The notes beneath the pieces were generated by a model. It saw only the letters and a list, made by a program, of their open reading frames with translations, was not told the origin of the DNA and searched no databases. A program made the translations under genes and the position numbers. A stretch of DNA of 64,000 nucleotides from Phoronis australis. Taxonomy: Eukaryota > Phoronida > Phoronidae. Of the stretch, positions 22,589 to 35,948 are shown piece after piece; position 1 is the stretch's first letter; each line of letters begins with the position of its first letter. The DNA is taken from contig NMRA01000727.1 in assembly GCA_002633005.1 (NCBI GenBank), forward strand, positions 1 through 64,000. Reading direction: 5' to 3'.

Positions 22589-25500
22589 ATGTGCATAACC
22601 GTTGTAATGATGACACGTGAACTTAAAGTAACGTCATTGAACTGCAGAGGGCTGGGTCTCCATGAAAAACGAAAAGATGTACTCAATTATTTAGGAGAAA
22701 AACAATATTCCATCTATTGCCTACAGGACACACACTTTACTAAGAGAGAAGAAAACAATATTAGATCAATGTGGGGATATGAATGTTTTTTCAATTCAAA
22801 TACCTCAAATTCCCGTGGAGTGGCGATCCTCTTTAAGAACACTTTTGAGTATAAATTACATAACATTAGGCAAGACTACAATGGTAATAAATTAATTTTG
22901 GATATTACTATTAATGAGACAAGAATTACGTTAATTAATACGTATTGTCCAAATAGGGACTCGCCGTCATTTTTTGAAAGAATAAAACAAGATATTCAAG
23001 ATATAGGAAATTACTCTGTTATTTGGGCAGGCGATTTTAATCTTGCTCTCGATCAGTCTAAGGACACGCTTAATTATCGACAGGTTAATAATCCGAAGTC
23101 ACGGATTAAGTTGATGGAGATTTGTACAGAATTGTCTATTGTTGATGTGTGGCGGGAACTAAACCCCAGTAGTAAAGAATATACTTGGAGAGCTGGAAGT
23201 AAACGATCCAGACTAGATTTTTTTCTAATTTCTGAAAACCTTTTAGCTGATATTGACGACTCCATAATAGAATTCGGTTACCGTTCCGATCATTCAATGG
23301 TAACGGTTTTTTTTAAAAGTGATGTTTCCAGGAGGAGAAAATCATTTTGGAAGTTTAATAATTCTCTCCTAAAAAACTCTGAGTATATTGCTGCAGTCAA
23401 GAATACTATTAAATTAGTTAAACAACAATATATGACTGACGACATTCAGGCTGTTGATAGTACAAGTAATTCAGATTTACAATTGTCTATAAATGATCAA
23501 CTTTTTCTTGAAACGTTGTTGATGGAGATTCGCGGCAAAACAATTTCCTTTGCCACTTACTTAAAAAGAAAATGTGACAGAGTTGAACAGCAACTTATCA
23601 AAGAAATAAGCTTGTTGGAAAAAAGTCTAAGCCTTGACAGGGAACTACTGGAACAAAAAAATAATTTACTTGCTGAGCTAAGGCAAAATAAGTTAAGAGG
23701 TCTTATGACTAGGTCGAGAGCAAGATGGATTGAAGAAGGTGAAAAGCCTTCCAAATATTTTCTTCACTTGGAAAATAGGCATTACACAAGTAAGTTTATG
23801 CCTTTTTTGTGGAAATCTGACAATACTAAAACCAATAGTGAAGAAGAGGTTATTCAGGAAACCAAAACTTTTTATGAAAATCTATACAAATATAGACATA
23901 CTAACAATACTTCTTTAAAAACTCTTCTTGATAATGTTTGTGTCTCCAAGCTGAATGAGACAGAAAAAGAAAAATTAGAAGGTCTTCTTACATATGAAGA
24001 AGTCACACAATGCTTGAAAAAAATGAAAAACAACAAAAGCCCAGGCTCTGATGGTTTTTCAGTGGAATTTTTGAAATTTTTTTGGGCTGACATTGGACAT
24101 TTCGTTGTTCGCTCACTTAATACAGGTTTTGCTGTTGGCCAGTTATCCTCAACACAGAAAGAGGGAGTGATCACCTGCATCCCTAAGGGAGCAGATAAAA
24201 GTAAACATTATTTGAAAAACTGGAGACCCATATCCTTGCTCAATGTGACATATAAATTGGCTTCTTCGGCAGTAGCTGAACGGTTAAAATCCGTTTTGGG
24301 AAAAGTAATCAGTAGGGATCAGACAGGTTTCGTTTCTGGAAGAAATATGAACGAAAATATCCGAGTGCTATATGATTTAATGTTTTATGCCCAGGCAGCT
24401 AACAAACCTGGATTGCTTTTGCTGATTGATTTTGAGAAAGCATTTGATTCATTGTCGTGGAATTTTATTCAAAAAACTTTATCTTTCCTTAATTTTGGTT
24501 GGTCGATCAGAAGGTGGGTGAAAGTCTTTTACAGTAATATTAAGTCCTGTGTTGTCGTAAATGGTCACCCATCTTCTTGGTTCAATATTTCGCGTGGCTG
24601 CAGACAAGGTGACCCATTGTCTCCCTACATTTTTATATTGTGCGCGGAGATTTTGGCGTATTTAATCAAGAATAATAAAAATATTGCTGGTGTAGTTGCT
24701 GTGAATAAGGAATATTTGATTTCACAATATGCGGACGACACATCAGTTACGTTGGATGGGTCGCATTTGTCATTGACTACCACACTGGATGTACTACATT
24801 TGTTTGCTAGTGTCTCCGGTCTCCAAGTGAATGTGGATAAAACAAAAGCCATATGATTTGGAAGTAAGACTGGTAGTGATGACGTGGTTCCTACAAAAGA
24901 AATTTAGTCTTGGACAAAAAAATCTTTTAGAATTTTGGGGGTGGATTTTGACACTCAATTGGATAGTATGACGCATAAGAACTTCACTGCAAGAATAACT
25001 GAGATCAAGTCTTTACTAAAAAGTTGGAGTCGACGAAATTTAACGCCGTTTGGTAGAGTAACGGTAATTAAAACATTAGCTATTTCTAAACTTAATTTCT
25101 TGTTGTCAAGTTTACCAAATCCATTAGTGAAAGTCTTGGGTGAATTGAATGCGACATTTTTTAGATTTGTATGGCAGGCCCGTAATGATAAAATTAAACG
25201 AACTGCGGCCTTTTTAGGACTTGATCAAGGGGGAATTCAAATGGTTAATATGCATACTTTCAGCAAAGCTTTAAAACTCGCTATGGCCCGTAGATATCTG
25301 GAAAGCCCTGCATCTAAAAGTGGTGAATTACTGTACTCACTCTACCCGTTCTTAAAGAATTTTGCTTCATTTGGAGATGACTTTATTAAGTCGATGTTAA
25401 CTCTAATAGGTAATTCCTACTGGCGCGACGTATTTGAAAGTATGTAACTTATCTTTCTACAAGAAAATAATTGTTGCAAGAGTAGAGGACTTTTTGAACC

Positions 25501-26257
25501 AACCTTTGTGGTTTAATAGTAACTTGTCGATCGGAGGCACAGGTGTTTTATAAGCCTTGGTTTGTAAAAGGCTTAAGATTTATTAGAGATATGTATACCT
25601 CTGATGGTGATTTTGTTAGTCTAAACAATATGAAAAATAAGTTAAACGTGAAAACCAACTTTGTAGAATATAATGGTGTTGTTTCTGTTCTAAGAAGGTT
25701 TCAAAAAGGTCTATTTCAAAGTAAATTTAAAACTGTTAATGTCTACTCTCCTTGCATGCCTTTAGCAATTACTCACTTACGGAAAGATTTGAAGGGTTGT
25801 AAACATATTTGTTCAGTCTTTAATAACGTTAAGAAACCTAAGTCAGAGTCTAAATGGAAAATAGAGCTAGGAGAAAATATATGCTTTACCTTACAAAATT
25901 ACAAAGGATCCCCATACTAGATGGTTCCAATTTAGAATACTACATAGAATTATTGCAACAAATACCTTTTTAGTCAAAATATGTGTTAGGGATTCTGATC
26001 TATGTTCCGTTTGTAATAAAGCTCCAGAGACGCTGTCACACCTTTTTTGGGAATGTAGCTTTGTACAAGATTTCTGGAAGGAATTCGTAAAGCTACTTCA
26101 AAAGTGTGGCCTTCAGCTTCCCAACTGTCTGTCTTACGATATTGTTATTCTTGGACTTTACAAGACGCATGATTTTCTATTTAACATTTTGCTTCTACTA
26201 GCTAAACAGTACATTTACAAAGAGAGATGTCACAAAAATTGTCAACTAAACAAATAA
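22589..26257 (+). pseudogene. LINE ORF2 (AP endonuclease, reverse transcriptase, zinc knuckle), with lesions
   Basis: The first 755 codons are open. The APE-type endonuclease occupies about residues 10-235, with SLNCRGLG, QDTHF, GDFN, RLDFFLIS and SDHS catalytic motifs. The reverse transcriptase follows at about 460-755, with SPGSDGF, NWRPISLLN, LLLIDFEKAFDS, CRQGDPLSP and the catalytic YADD. Two in-frame stops then fall at 24854 (where Trp is expected) and near 24907, followed by frameshifts near 25445 and 25900. The C-terminus has the Cys/His motif CSVCNKAPETLSHLFWEC. Start could be 22589 or the Met at 22610. Endonuclease and RT motifs look complete, so activity was lost recently. Confidence 0.88.
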
Positions 26258-26484
26258 AAAACATCGTCGTTGGCTTTTGTGTAATAGGTAACATTTTACA
26301 CTTGCGTTTTTTCATAAACTTAGATATCCCGCTTTTTATCCGGATGCAACCCAGTTGTTCTAATGTTGGCAACAACATGTATGCAATAAGTGTTCAAAAT
26401 AGCATAGTGTCTCTATCATTTTTCAGAACTCACTTTCTGTAGTAACAGAACAGTCGTGAGCATGTTTCTCAGTGTCTCTTGTTT

Positions 26485-28480
26485 ACGTTAATAAACTGTG
26501 CATGGCAAAGTATCATCATTTTTACTTTTTGAAGAAACTGGCTTATTTCGTAATTTCTACGCCGAGTCCTACACTGTAAGCAATGTAGCGAGCTATTCAC
26601 AGTGTAGTTTAAAGCTATTCAATGGATGTTTGCCCATTTTTATTTATCAAGAAATCCGAAATTAAGATCGATAGACGGAATTATTAGTTTGTCGCATTAT
26701 TATGAAGGTAACTGCACCTTTGAATTTTCATTGAATAACAAAAGAACGGATCCAAAAGTCCATTAAATATATATGTACAAAGATATATAATTTTCATGGA
26801 ATGCCTCATTAAATTCTTCACAACATCTGTGTGGATCCATATTCTAAAATCGTAATTTTTCTGCCGGAGCAATCCATTGAATTTCCTTGCTGATTTAATT
26901 AATCATTTATGTAACCTCATTGTGTGTCTATGTTACACTTAAACATTAAATTAATAGGCATTCCAATTAATTAGTTGACTACTTTGACTACCTATCCAAT
27001 CAGTAGGTGAAGGGCTTCATTATATAACTCGGTAATTCTCGCATTTTGGTAAAACTATTTGTTTCTAGAAATAAAAATTATCTTTGAAACCAGGTATGCA
27101 AAGTGATATCTATTCATGAAGTAAATTATTCGTCTTTTGCTTCTGGTATAATGATACACAACCAAAAAGTGACGAAGGGCTTTCTGACACTTATACAATA
27201 CGGTTGAAAAACGACAGACTTGTGAAGTGATAGTAAAGAAGGTGACAAGTCCATTGGCCAAGTATTAAAAAAATGGCTGTTATCACTTGTCCCGGGTACA
27301 CGATTTTGGCATCGCATTACTGTAGAGCTCAAACAGGTGGTGCTTGATCGTGTGGATATATTTTGAATACATTCCGTTACTCACTTAGATCACTTTACGT
27401 CACGCACATACCAGGTGGGCAGCTTCCTGCATCGCCGAATGGCAAGTAGGTGTTCCTCCGTTTGACTCTGTTTGGGTCATTGGACCGCCAATTGAAACAT
27501 TCCGAAAACATGGGTGAAATTTGTTCGGAAGGAGTTCGGTTGTGACAGATCTAACCTTGCTTCATTTGTTTTGAACAAACAAAATTCCGCCCTAATCCCA
27601 CATTCCACAGCTACACGTAGAAACACCACCGAATCAAACGAACGCAAAAAACTCCTAGGCATGCCCAGCGCAACTTCAGGTGCACGTGATGGAAGGCATT
27701 TCAGTCCCAGAATTCTATGGATCAAGAGGACTAATATTACACCATAGACTGTAGTACATTCTGTTGTCTATAATCTATGATTACACGTACATGTACTTAT
27801 AATAAGGAAAGTACGAAGAACCCTTACTTATACCATCCCAGTGGATAAACTCGGATTTACAATGCTGAATTTATACTTGCGTTTAGGCGTTCAAATGATT
27901 ACGATTTAACAACTTCATTCAAACTGGATTTTCATACCTGATTATCTTTCACGTCATATGGTTAATTTTATATCTGTTTGAAATTCTTATTTGTTGCTTT
28001 TAAACAAATCTCAATCAATCCTAGTAGCCTTATGTTTGAGTTTTAATGAACAAAATGGCCGACAAAAACAATACGCGATTTCTCAGAATCCCATAAAATT
28101 ATCTTCGTATTTCTTTTGTCAAGGTAAAGGAGTATGCTGAGAAATCTATGTGCATATATGGCCACATTTTTGTTCTTATTTACAATCACTCTTTATCTGA
28201 GTCTTCCAGCATACAGTCACACCTGGCTCAAATAACATGAACCTGACCCAGCGCGTTTGATACGACTGGTATGTATTACGAATTACATGCGAAAGAGGGC
28301 AGCCGCGCTTACATGTAACTTGTCTGTTGACCATTAACCCATGTTTCAGGCGCACGTTTTTGAATTTCAATATTTCGCCAAAAGTTTAGCCCAAAAAATC
28401 CACTCCCAGACCCAAGACACCGGCATTTTCTTCTGAAGGGTAATTCACATACAATGGTACTATTGCCTATTGATTCATAC
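26485..28480. other. Intron sequence of the main gene
   Basis: Two kilobases of AT-rich DNA between the LINE and the Cys-rich exon. Overlapping short open frames on both strands near 27477-27747 have no recognised domain. No repeat family could be bounded. Confidence 0.45.
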
Positions 28481-28645
28481 CTGTATTGTTTGGACAGTTC
28501 TCGAGCTTTTTATTTCCTTGGCACGATATAACTGTCTCCAAACAAACACCTACAGTGTCCAAGCGTTTGATTGTTAATAGTCCGTATGGTTCATCACATG
28601 TTGCCGTCGAGCAATCTTCCGTTGGCTTCGGCTCATCGTTGTCCA
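28481..28645 (-). CDS. Cys-rich ectodomain exon of the mosaic receptor
   Basis: A 165 bp phase 1-1 exon between a TGTTTTTAG acceptor and a GTATGA donor. It encodes an acidic/Pro start (DNDEPKPTEDC), C-x4-C, then VCLETVISC and a final NC, giving five cysteines, with Asn-x-Thr at the end as a possible N-glycosylation site. The C-x4-C start and the Arg before the later cysteines recall the TSP1-like modules that follow, but the tryptophans are absent, so a degenerate TSP1-like module is only one reading. It is placed between the second lectin domain and the TSP1-like exons. Confidence 0.55.
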
Positions 28646-29225
28646 CTAAAAACATTAGACATGACGATTACCCAAAAAGGGTCAAGCACAATTACCTCCA
28701 AAAAGACACAAACACATAACATACATGTAATTTTATCATGTGGCTGTCACTTGAACCAAACTGTCGAACCATTGTGTAAAAAATCGGGTCCATACCGCTG
28801 TTCCCCTGGCCTTGTACTCTGTCATCCTTATGCTTTCCAACCGATGCTCACACGGCCATTTGTTCCTCGTCTCGATGTTTGCTCGACCCCATGTTCCCAC
28901 GCCTCGACGCTCCCCCGACGTTACCTATATTTTCTATGTATCGGGAGTCAATTTCTTTTGTTAATTATCTAATCTATTGCTAAGGCTGCAAAGTGGGTGA
29001 GGATTCCGACCTGGCACAGGCATTTCCAAGATGCCATTTAATTCCATAAGAGAGAAGCAAATGCTGAAATTGACCAATCGTACTGCTTGGACCTAAATTT
29101 ATACATGCCGGATGTCTTTTTTGATTTTCCACACCCATCACTCAACCAGATATAACCCACTTACCCACTTGTACGACACAAGCCCAAGCATGCGTTAAGT
29201 CCTTCCATCACTTTCAACGCGCCGT
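28646..29225. other. Intron sequence without recognised features
   Basis: About 580 bp between the Cys-rich exon and a minisatellite; no exon or repeat family is recognised. Confidence 0.45.
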
Positions 29226-29550
29226 GCATAACGATCCTAAGGCAAAACCACTGTATCACCGCCTTCAAAGTGACAACCTATAACGATCCTAATGAGTAAC
29301 CACTGTATCACCACCTTCAAAGTGACAACCTATAACGATCCTAAGGAGTTTAAACTATATCACCACCTTCAAAATGACAATCTATATGTATAATGATCCT
29401 AAGGCGTAACTACTGTATCACCGCCTTCAAAGTGACAACCTATAACGATCCTAAGGAGTAACCACTGTATCACCACCTTCAAAGTGACAACCTATATGTA
29501 TAATGATCCTAAGGCGTATCCACTGTATCACCGCCTTCAAAGTGACACTA
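29226..29550. repeat. Minisatellite of 52-60 bp units, six copies
   Basis: Six units share GATCCTAAGG, then CACTGTATCACC and CCTTCAAAGTGACAA. Unit length varies because some copies contain an extra ATGTATAAT. The units differ at several sites, so the array is older than the one at 113-256. Confidence 0.9.
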
Positions 29551-30890
29551 AACCCAATTTCGGAGAAGCATTGGACCAGGAAAACATGGGGACGGGGTAA
29601 ATTGAGACCTGAAGAACGTCGGTTCCAGAACACAAGAACGGGGTAATGTAGGGACCGAGGACATGAGTAGCAGGCCGACCCAACTTTTATTGCTTTATCG
29701 ATCCCTTGTTCCAGACCATTGGCGCTGCCGATGATACAAAAAAAATCAATAGCTTTCACGGCAGATTGGTGAATATAAGATTTCATCGTTTGGTTCTCGT
29801 GACTTTCTAAATGACGTCAATAGTGAATTTGCCCCTTTTCTCCAGCTGGCCAAATTCAGACTGTGTTTATCTCCACAGTACATGTGTGTAGGTTATCTGT
29901 ATACCAATGTACACTATAACAGATATTCATGTTACTCCGCTGTACTAGATTGTTATTTTCCTTACCGACATTTGTACATGTGTTTGCGTAAATAAGAGAT
30001 TGTGGATTTATTTGCGTAACTAAATGCGCCCTTGTGCGTGAGTGCACCTAATTATTGTAACTGTTTCTATAATAAATCACTGCTATTATGTTTACCTGTT
30101 GCTAAGATAGAGTTTGATTTCCCTATTCATCTACAATCAAGAAATAAAATAGAACGAAATAAAAATAAAGTAAACAAATTAATCTAGGTCGCTGCAGGGC
30201 ATTGCGGAAGAAGGGGCGCGTTGATTACGACAATGGACTGAAAACTTAAAGCTGACCTTTATGTATCATCCTCCCAAGGAAGGTCGTTGGTAATTTTTGC
30301 TCAGATGAGCGAAAGGACAAAAACGTGTCAAACTGGGTGTGGAGGGCGAGAAACGAGCATTTAATGCCGACAAAAGCTGTTAACCCACTGATGCCCTATT
30401 GGGAAAAATGTGAGAAGCGGAAGTACCCACGTACTACTGGAGTAGATACGAAAAACTGTGTGTGTGTGTACAATTTAGTGAATCGTCTCCATTATGATAA
30501 AAAAGTCCCTTTCTTGTTATAGCTGGTGTTATGGTAAAAGTTATGAGAGATGTTATTTTTAGGCCTCGTAGGGTTGAATTCAGATTTGGCTATCAGAGTG
30601 ATGAAAAAAAATCGCTCTTATCGCAACAAAGTTCAATTGCTGTAACCTAATGACCAGTGACAGCAGATATCGTTAAGTTAGCCATGACTACCGTTTTGGT
30701 ACATTTGTCTTGCATTATATCAACTGAAGTCCAGTGCCCGGTTGCATGAAACAGTCAATATTATGGACTCAATTAAATTCCCTAAATCTACAGCGTAATT
30801 TTGGACTAGTGAAAACGTCGACTGCCCTTTTCTTGTATTGTTTTAGTTTCATTACTAAGTCAACTTTTGACTTTGATACAAATCGAGAGT
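29551..30890. other. Intron sequence left of the Ginger-like element
   Basis: No exon or bounded repeat was recognised. The last six bases before the transposon (GAGTTA, 30891-30896) partly match the six after its right end (GAGCTC). Confidence 0.45.
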
Positions 30891-30896
30891 GAGTTA

Positions 30897-31085
30897 TGAT
30901 ACGCCGTAAAATGGAACAATTTCGTGAAATGTAACAATTGTTACACTTTACGACATTTTTACATTTTACGTTGGTACGCCTCTCCTAAAATATAACAAGT
31001 TGTTACACTTTATGTAATTATTGCAGTTTACATCGGATGCACATGCGAGAGATGTACCATTGTTACATTTTACGAAAGCGACGTC
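30897..31085. repeat. Outer left terminal repeat with GTTACATTTTACG-type motif array
   Basis: The first 190 bp of the outer element hold repeated direct and inverted words of the type CGTAAAATGTAAC, spaced a few tens of bases apart, followed by GCACATGCGAGAgATGTACC. The same layout occurs at 33242, 35942 (inverted) and 39017 (inverted). Clustered subterminal words of this kind are typical transposase-binding sites. Confidence 0.75.
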
Positions 31086-31263
31086 ATATTTCACGAGTTT
31101 TCATGGTATTTGTCAAACGGAGAAAAACGGTTCACACATTTAATGCCTTCGATCTTTCTCGGATTGTTTGAAAAAAATTCTGTCAAATGTGGCAGCTCGA
31201 ATTGATAGATGTGTCCCTATGTGGTTTCCATTTTTTCTTAACATGAATAGTTTATTGGTATAG

Positions 31264-31437
31264 CAGTGACAGATCTACGTTTTCAGTGGGGAGGGGGCGT
31301 TAGGATTCGAGGGAATCCGAGATGTGCAGCTCCGCGCAGGGGGAGGTGTGGAGGTTTTTTTTTTGTTACCGATTTTGTTTTCGTTTGATCCTGTCCCTGG
31401 GGGTTAAGCCCCCTGAACCCCCGTAGATCCGCCGCTG
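31264..31437. mobile_element. hAT-like MITE
   Basis: CAGTGACAGATCTACG at 31264 pairs with CGTAGATCCGCCGCTG ending at 31437. CAGTGGCGGATC-type ends are common in non-autonomous hAT elements. The 174 bp unit has a G-rich and C-rich interior (GGGGGTTAAGCCCCC) and no coding capacity. It lies in the left arm of the Ginger-like element and is absent from the matching inner arm near 35500-35700, so it inserted later. I could not confirm an 8 bp target duplication. Confidence 0.6.
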
Positions 31438-32856
31438 TAAAGTCAAAAATATAACACGCACAGTTTCAACTCCAGACGAAAGAGCTTCCAGGATCAGGTA
31501 ACAAGGTTTTCATTGTTAAAACGTTCTTACTATCTTTTGTTGACACTCTCAAGTCATAAACCAAATGTGTTGAATCGATACACTAGAAGGTCAATCGGTA
31601 AACACTAAAAGTGGGCTTTATGTTTAGAACGTACATGTACATTCAAAGTTCAAAGTTCATTTTACCAACATTTCTGCTGCCACGTCTAAAGTCCATGATT
31701 CAAGTATCACTGGCAGCGCTTAATTGACAAAGACTTACACGAACACTGATTTCAAGTCTAAAATATTTTGTGTAACGTAGACTGTAAAGCCCCATTTTTC
31801 TCATTTGGTCTTGACCCAGCTGATGAAGACCACATCAGACGTTCATTTCCAGTACATCTTTCTTATGTGGAACCAGCCTTGCCCGCAGCTGATAGCAGGA
31901 CCAATCGACAACCACGCCTGCCACCACTTTTTATTGCGGCACAGCGCCTTTCGGATTTCTTTGCTTAGACCGCTATGTTTCCAGCTGTTTTGAAAATCCG
32001 CTGAACAGATAGATCAGTGTGCCAGTTTCCAACATCGAGTTTTTCGGTAACTTCAGGTCGGATGTACACAGGATACAATGATCGGTACATTTCAGGGTCA
32101 CAAGTAGGCCTGTTGCATTGGTCAAGGTGTTTTTGTACAATGTAACAGAACGCAGTGCTCACTAACGGCAGCGAAAATGGATATTTTACATTTGCATGCA
32201 AACTTTCAATAACGATCTTTTCCAGCAGCTCGGGAGGGAGTATTTGTACCTTGGCATTTTCTTCTTATCATTTCCCTGCCTCCATAGGCCACCTCAAAAC
32301 CGGCAGCAATGCTCTCCCTGCATAGTTCTTTGTTTTCTATCTCTTCTGTATCACCGGCATTGTCTCTCTCTCTACGTCATTCGCGTACGCCTCTCTATCG
32401 AGTACGACCTCATCGAAAGACTCATTTTCTTTATTTTCTCCCTCTTGTGTACCGGTGTCTGTATTTTTTTACGTACATCACCTCGTCACTACTATTTTCA
32501 CCAACATCTCTTTCCGGTTATTCCTCACTGTCCTGAACACCGTAATAGAGAAATAGTGTTCCCCTTCACCCATAGTGAACAATGGCAAATTCTTGTCCTA
32601 AGTTCCAGTGGTTGACACAATGGTGGTGTTGGTTCGACCTCTACTTGACACCATTAACACCTGCATGTTGTAATGACAGCTCAACCCTAAAAGTGTAAGA
32701 TGGTCACCATAGGTAGTAGTATTTAACATACATGTAGATCTCCTGTAATCATTTGCCAGCCCAGAAATGGAATCCTTAACGGCTTAAAACTGGCAATTCT
32801 CTGCGGCTTAGCAGGGGTTTAGCAACACTCGGTCGCCATGATGAGCCTGGAGGAAG

Positions 32857-33241
32857 TCACTGGTGTTTCTTCACCGCGAAATACTTCTGTCTGTGCTTCT
32901 GCTTCATAAGAGTTTTACGACGCAAATCTTGAGACCTCTTTTTCCGAAGACTTTGCTTAGAAGAAGTAGTACTCGAGACATTCACTACTGAAAACCATTC
33001 GACAGCATTGCAACGTTTACCAGGTCTCAAGAACCACACGCAATACTTTTCCTTTTTACGAGATCTTTTTGTTCAACTTTGCCCTCCAACACCAATCTTC
33101 TTGTGGGTATCCTATTCCTGTGACTTGTTCGAGGGAATCCAACGAGGATTTTTTCTCGAACTTGGTAGACTTGGTTCTGATTTACCTTCGAGTGACGTTG
33201 TATCATTAACTCTGCACATTTCGTCGACGCGACACGGGCTT
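32857..33241 (-). pseudogene. Integrase C-terminal part of the Ginger-like element (split by insertion)
   Basis: This is the continuation of the integrase reading frame beyond the inserted copy. It begins at the duplicated hexamer with KARVAS, runs through VYQVREKILVGF, shows a frameshift near 33050 and ends with VEWFSVVNVSS and a basic tail HRQKYFAVKKHQ before a stop. Proteins of this family carry after the catalytic core a small beta-rich segment with a W-F-S-V-x-N-V-[TS]-S motif and then a Lys/Arg-rich end, which fits. Confidence 0.65.
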
Positions 33242-35942
33242 TGATACGCCGTAAAATGTAACGTCATTGTTACATTTTACGTTGCTAAGCCTCTCCTAAA
33301 ATGTAACAAGTTGTTACATTTTACGTAGTTGTTACATTTCACGTCAAACGCACATGCGAGAAATGTACCATTGTTACATTTTACGAAACCCACGTCATAT
33401 TGCAAAGAAAATTACCAAAATCACGAACAAGTGGTATCTAACGCGCCGGGGGTACTGGAGTATTTTTAGAGGAGTGCCGCCCGAAAAATTTGAATACCTA
33501 CCCGTTAAGAGAGTAGGCTTGAACAAAAAGTGACCCAATTAGAGACTAAATTGTGTAAAAATTCACATTTTCGCACCCTTCTGTTCCAGAAATTCAGGAA
33601 AGCCACCTTTAGATATAGTTTTGTCGAAAATGGCACCATTTTGGAAAGTATTTTTTCTGTGAAAACACACCCTTTTGGGCTGTACTTTTGGTATACATGT
33701 ACATCTTCTATACGAATGGCACGGGCTGACAAGACATGAATTTGGATACCTATTATCGTTTTATTAGTATTACATTTCTATCACTACTGTTACTACTATT
33801 AATACTCTTAATACTATCTCAAGTAGTACTCCTTATCGTTTTTGTTATCATTATTATTATCATTACTAATATTTTTAAATTTATTTATTGAGGACACAAT
33901 ACATGTTTAGCAAAGCGCTAATACATCATGGTCCTCAAAGATTTTAAAATCATCTCATTTATGGTTCAATCTTATCATCGGGCAAGTGCTGTTCCAAGAA
34001 GGATATTAAATGGGCTCTTGTGTTCAGCTTTAACGATATTGCGAGGAGCGTCTTGACAGCTGTGGATGCAGAGTAGGCCTACTTTTTGGAAACGAGGAGG
34101 TTGAGACTTAAAATTTTGTTTAGGCGTGCATCAACTTTAAAAATTGATTATTTTTGAACTATCGGCAAGCACTGAAAATATAGCTAAATCCACCTCATAG
34201 TTTGCCACGAAGAACTAAATTCAGACCGCAAGTCGCTGACTTGATGAAAACATTGCTTGTCAACGAACTGGGGATCGTTCTACGATGATGAGTAAGTTCA
34301 AAAATTGCTTTATGTTGAACTCTGGAGGCAGTCATCTTTCGAGAACTAATCACGAGTCGGCTGCGGTCACCGGTTCATTAGAATAACTGGTAACGGACAT
34401 TCAAAACACGCAACGATTTTATGTGGAGTCGGCCCCAATATTCTTAGAAAAACATAGTTATTTAACATAATGATTTGAACTAGGTTTCATTAAAAGTGGA
34501 TTGCATGGAAAAAACCGCCAACGTCGAAGTCAGCATTGTTTAATACAAACATTTAAAACAATGCATCAAAAGGATTAATATACTAAATTCCCTTATCTTC
34601 GAGCTACAACAAAAAAGTGGCGCCTCATGAGACACGTGACTTCACGTCCATTAACAGTGGAATGTCCAATCTTTGTCCTTATTTATATGTACTTTGAACT
34701 GACGACCTTTGACCAAATAGCAATTTTATTTCACATTTTATCTTAAAAGATAATGGAAAGAGAAAGTGCATGTTTTTATAGTCCGAAAGGCCGACAGTCA
34801 GCTTTTTGGACTATTGCCCCTTTAAGCTATCGACCTAGACCAGGTTTGAGCAAAACGATCATGTTCCTTGAGAGTCCAAATATTTTCTATATCACCAGCT
34901 AGGCATCCCATTTTTACAGTGTACTTATGCAAGTCACAGTTTGACCTGTTGTTACCACCACTATTTCAGACAAGCTTGACATCATAGAAACAATGATATT
35001 TCTTTCCGGCGTTATTATGCCGCCATTTTTTTAAGCTAATGGCTCGCCCTTCTCAAAGGTGATATTTTTTCGTTGCTTTGGCAAAATCTGTCAACCTTCG
35101 GGCAAATAAATGCGAGCTATTATTTTCTTCACCCACAATGTCTTTAAGAAATTGTTATTCGTAACTCGTGTGGTAGACATTATCTGCCGGCATCAGAAAC
35201 TTTGGTTTTGCTCCTTCTGTGTGAAGCAGGGCAATTAATGCATTAGCGATGACTCCGATGAAGCCAATAAAACACTGGCCGAAATAAACCAAACTATCGT
35301 GGACTAACACCGTTCTTTTTTCTATCAAATTGGCTTCTTAAATTGAATTCTCCATGAAAATTTTTGTTATTGTCGTTCGTTCCCGAAGAAATACGATAAA
35401 TATCAGCCAAATACGATGTCATTGTTGTTCTTACCAAGGCAAGTGTGTTTACCTTAATGTCAGATACACAACTGGTTTATGAGCGCCAACAAAAGGTTGC
35501 AAGAACATTTGAACGGTAAAAAACTTGTTACCTGATCCTGAAAACTCCTGTCGTGTTGAGTTGAAACTGTATGCTGTACATTTTTGACTATACCATAAAA
35601 CCGCTCATGTTAAAAAAAAAACATGAAAGTACGTAGGGACAATCTATAAAGTCGCATTTGATAGAATTTCATTCAAACAATCCGAGAAAAAGGCGTTAAG
35701 TGGGTAAACAAATTTCCTCCGTGTGACAAATGCCATACAAACTCAAAAAATATAACGTCGGTTTCGTAAAATGTAACAATGGTACATCTCTCGCTTGTGC
35801 ATTCGACGTAAATTGTAACAATTCTATAAAATGTAACATTTTATTACATTTGAGGAGAGGCCTAGCAACATAAAGTGTAACAATGACATAAAATGTAAAG
35901 ATTGTTACATTATACGAAGTTGTTACATTTTACGGCTTATCA
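33242..35942 (+). mobile_element. Internally deleted Ginger-like copy inserted into the integrase gene
   Basis: This 2.7 kb copy starts TGATACGCCGTAAAATGTAAC and ends with the complement TACGGCTTATCA. It is flanked by a perfect six-base duplication GGGCTT (33236-33241 and 35943-35948), possibly seven with the next T. Its left 1.4 kb matches the outer element's right arm and its right 0.5 kb matches the outer left arm, so it is the same element in inverted orientation with the middle, including the integrase, deleted. When the insert and one hexamer are ignored, the surrounding integrase frame continues without a shift. Confidence 0.85.
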
Positions 35943-35948
35943 GGGCTT

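Larger units (their letters stand above)
20780..26480 (+). mobile_element. L1/Tx1-type non-LTR retrotransposon, full-length but inactive
   Basis: Two consecutive reading frames, ORF1 (20895-21619) and ORF2 (22589-26257), are separated by about 970 bp, in the order and with the domains of L1/Tx1-like LINEs. It lies antisense to the host gene, inside the intron between the 28.6 kb and 20.4 kb exons. The 5' and 3' limits are estimates; I saw no clear poly(A) tail or target-site duplication. Few lesions per kilobase suggest fairly recent insertion. Confidence 0.85.

Noticed and set aside
29226-29550. Minisatellite units contain CTATAACGATCCTAAGG, close to the conserved 23S rRNA/I-CeuI word.
   Set aside because: The rest of the unit shows no rRNA similarity, and the word is repeated only because the whole unit is; chance resemblance is the simplest reading.
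32196-32615. 139-codon plus-strand frame rich in Ser and Leu.
   Set aside because: It lies in the Ginger-like element opposite its coding strand and has no family features.
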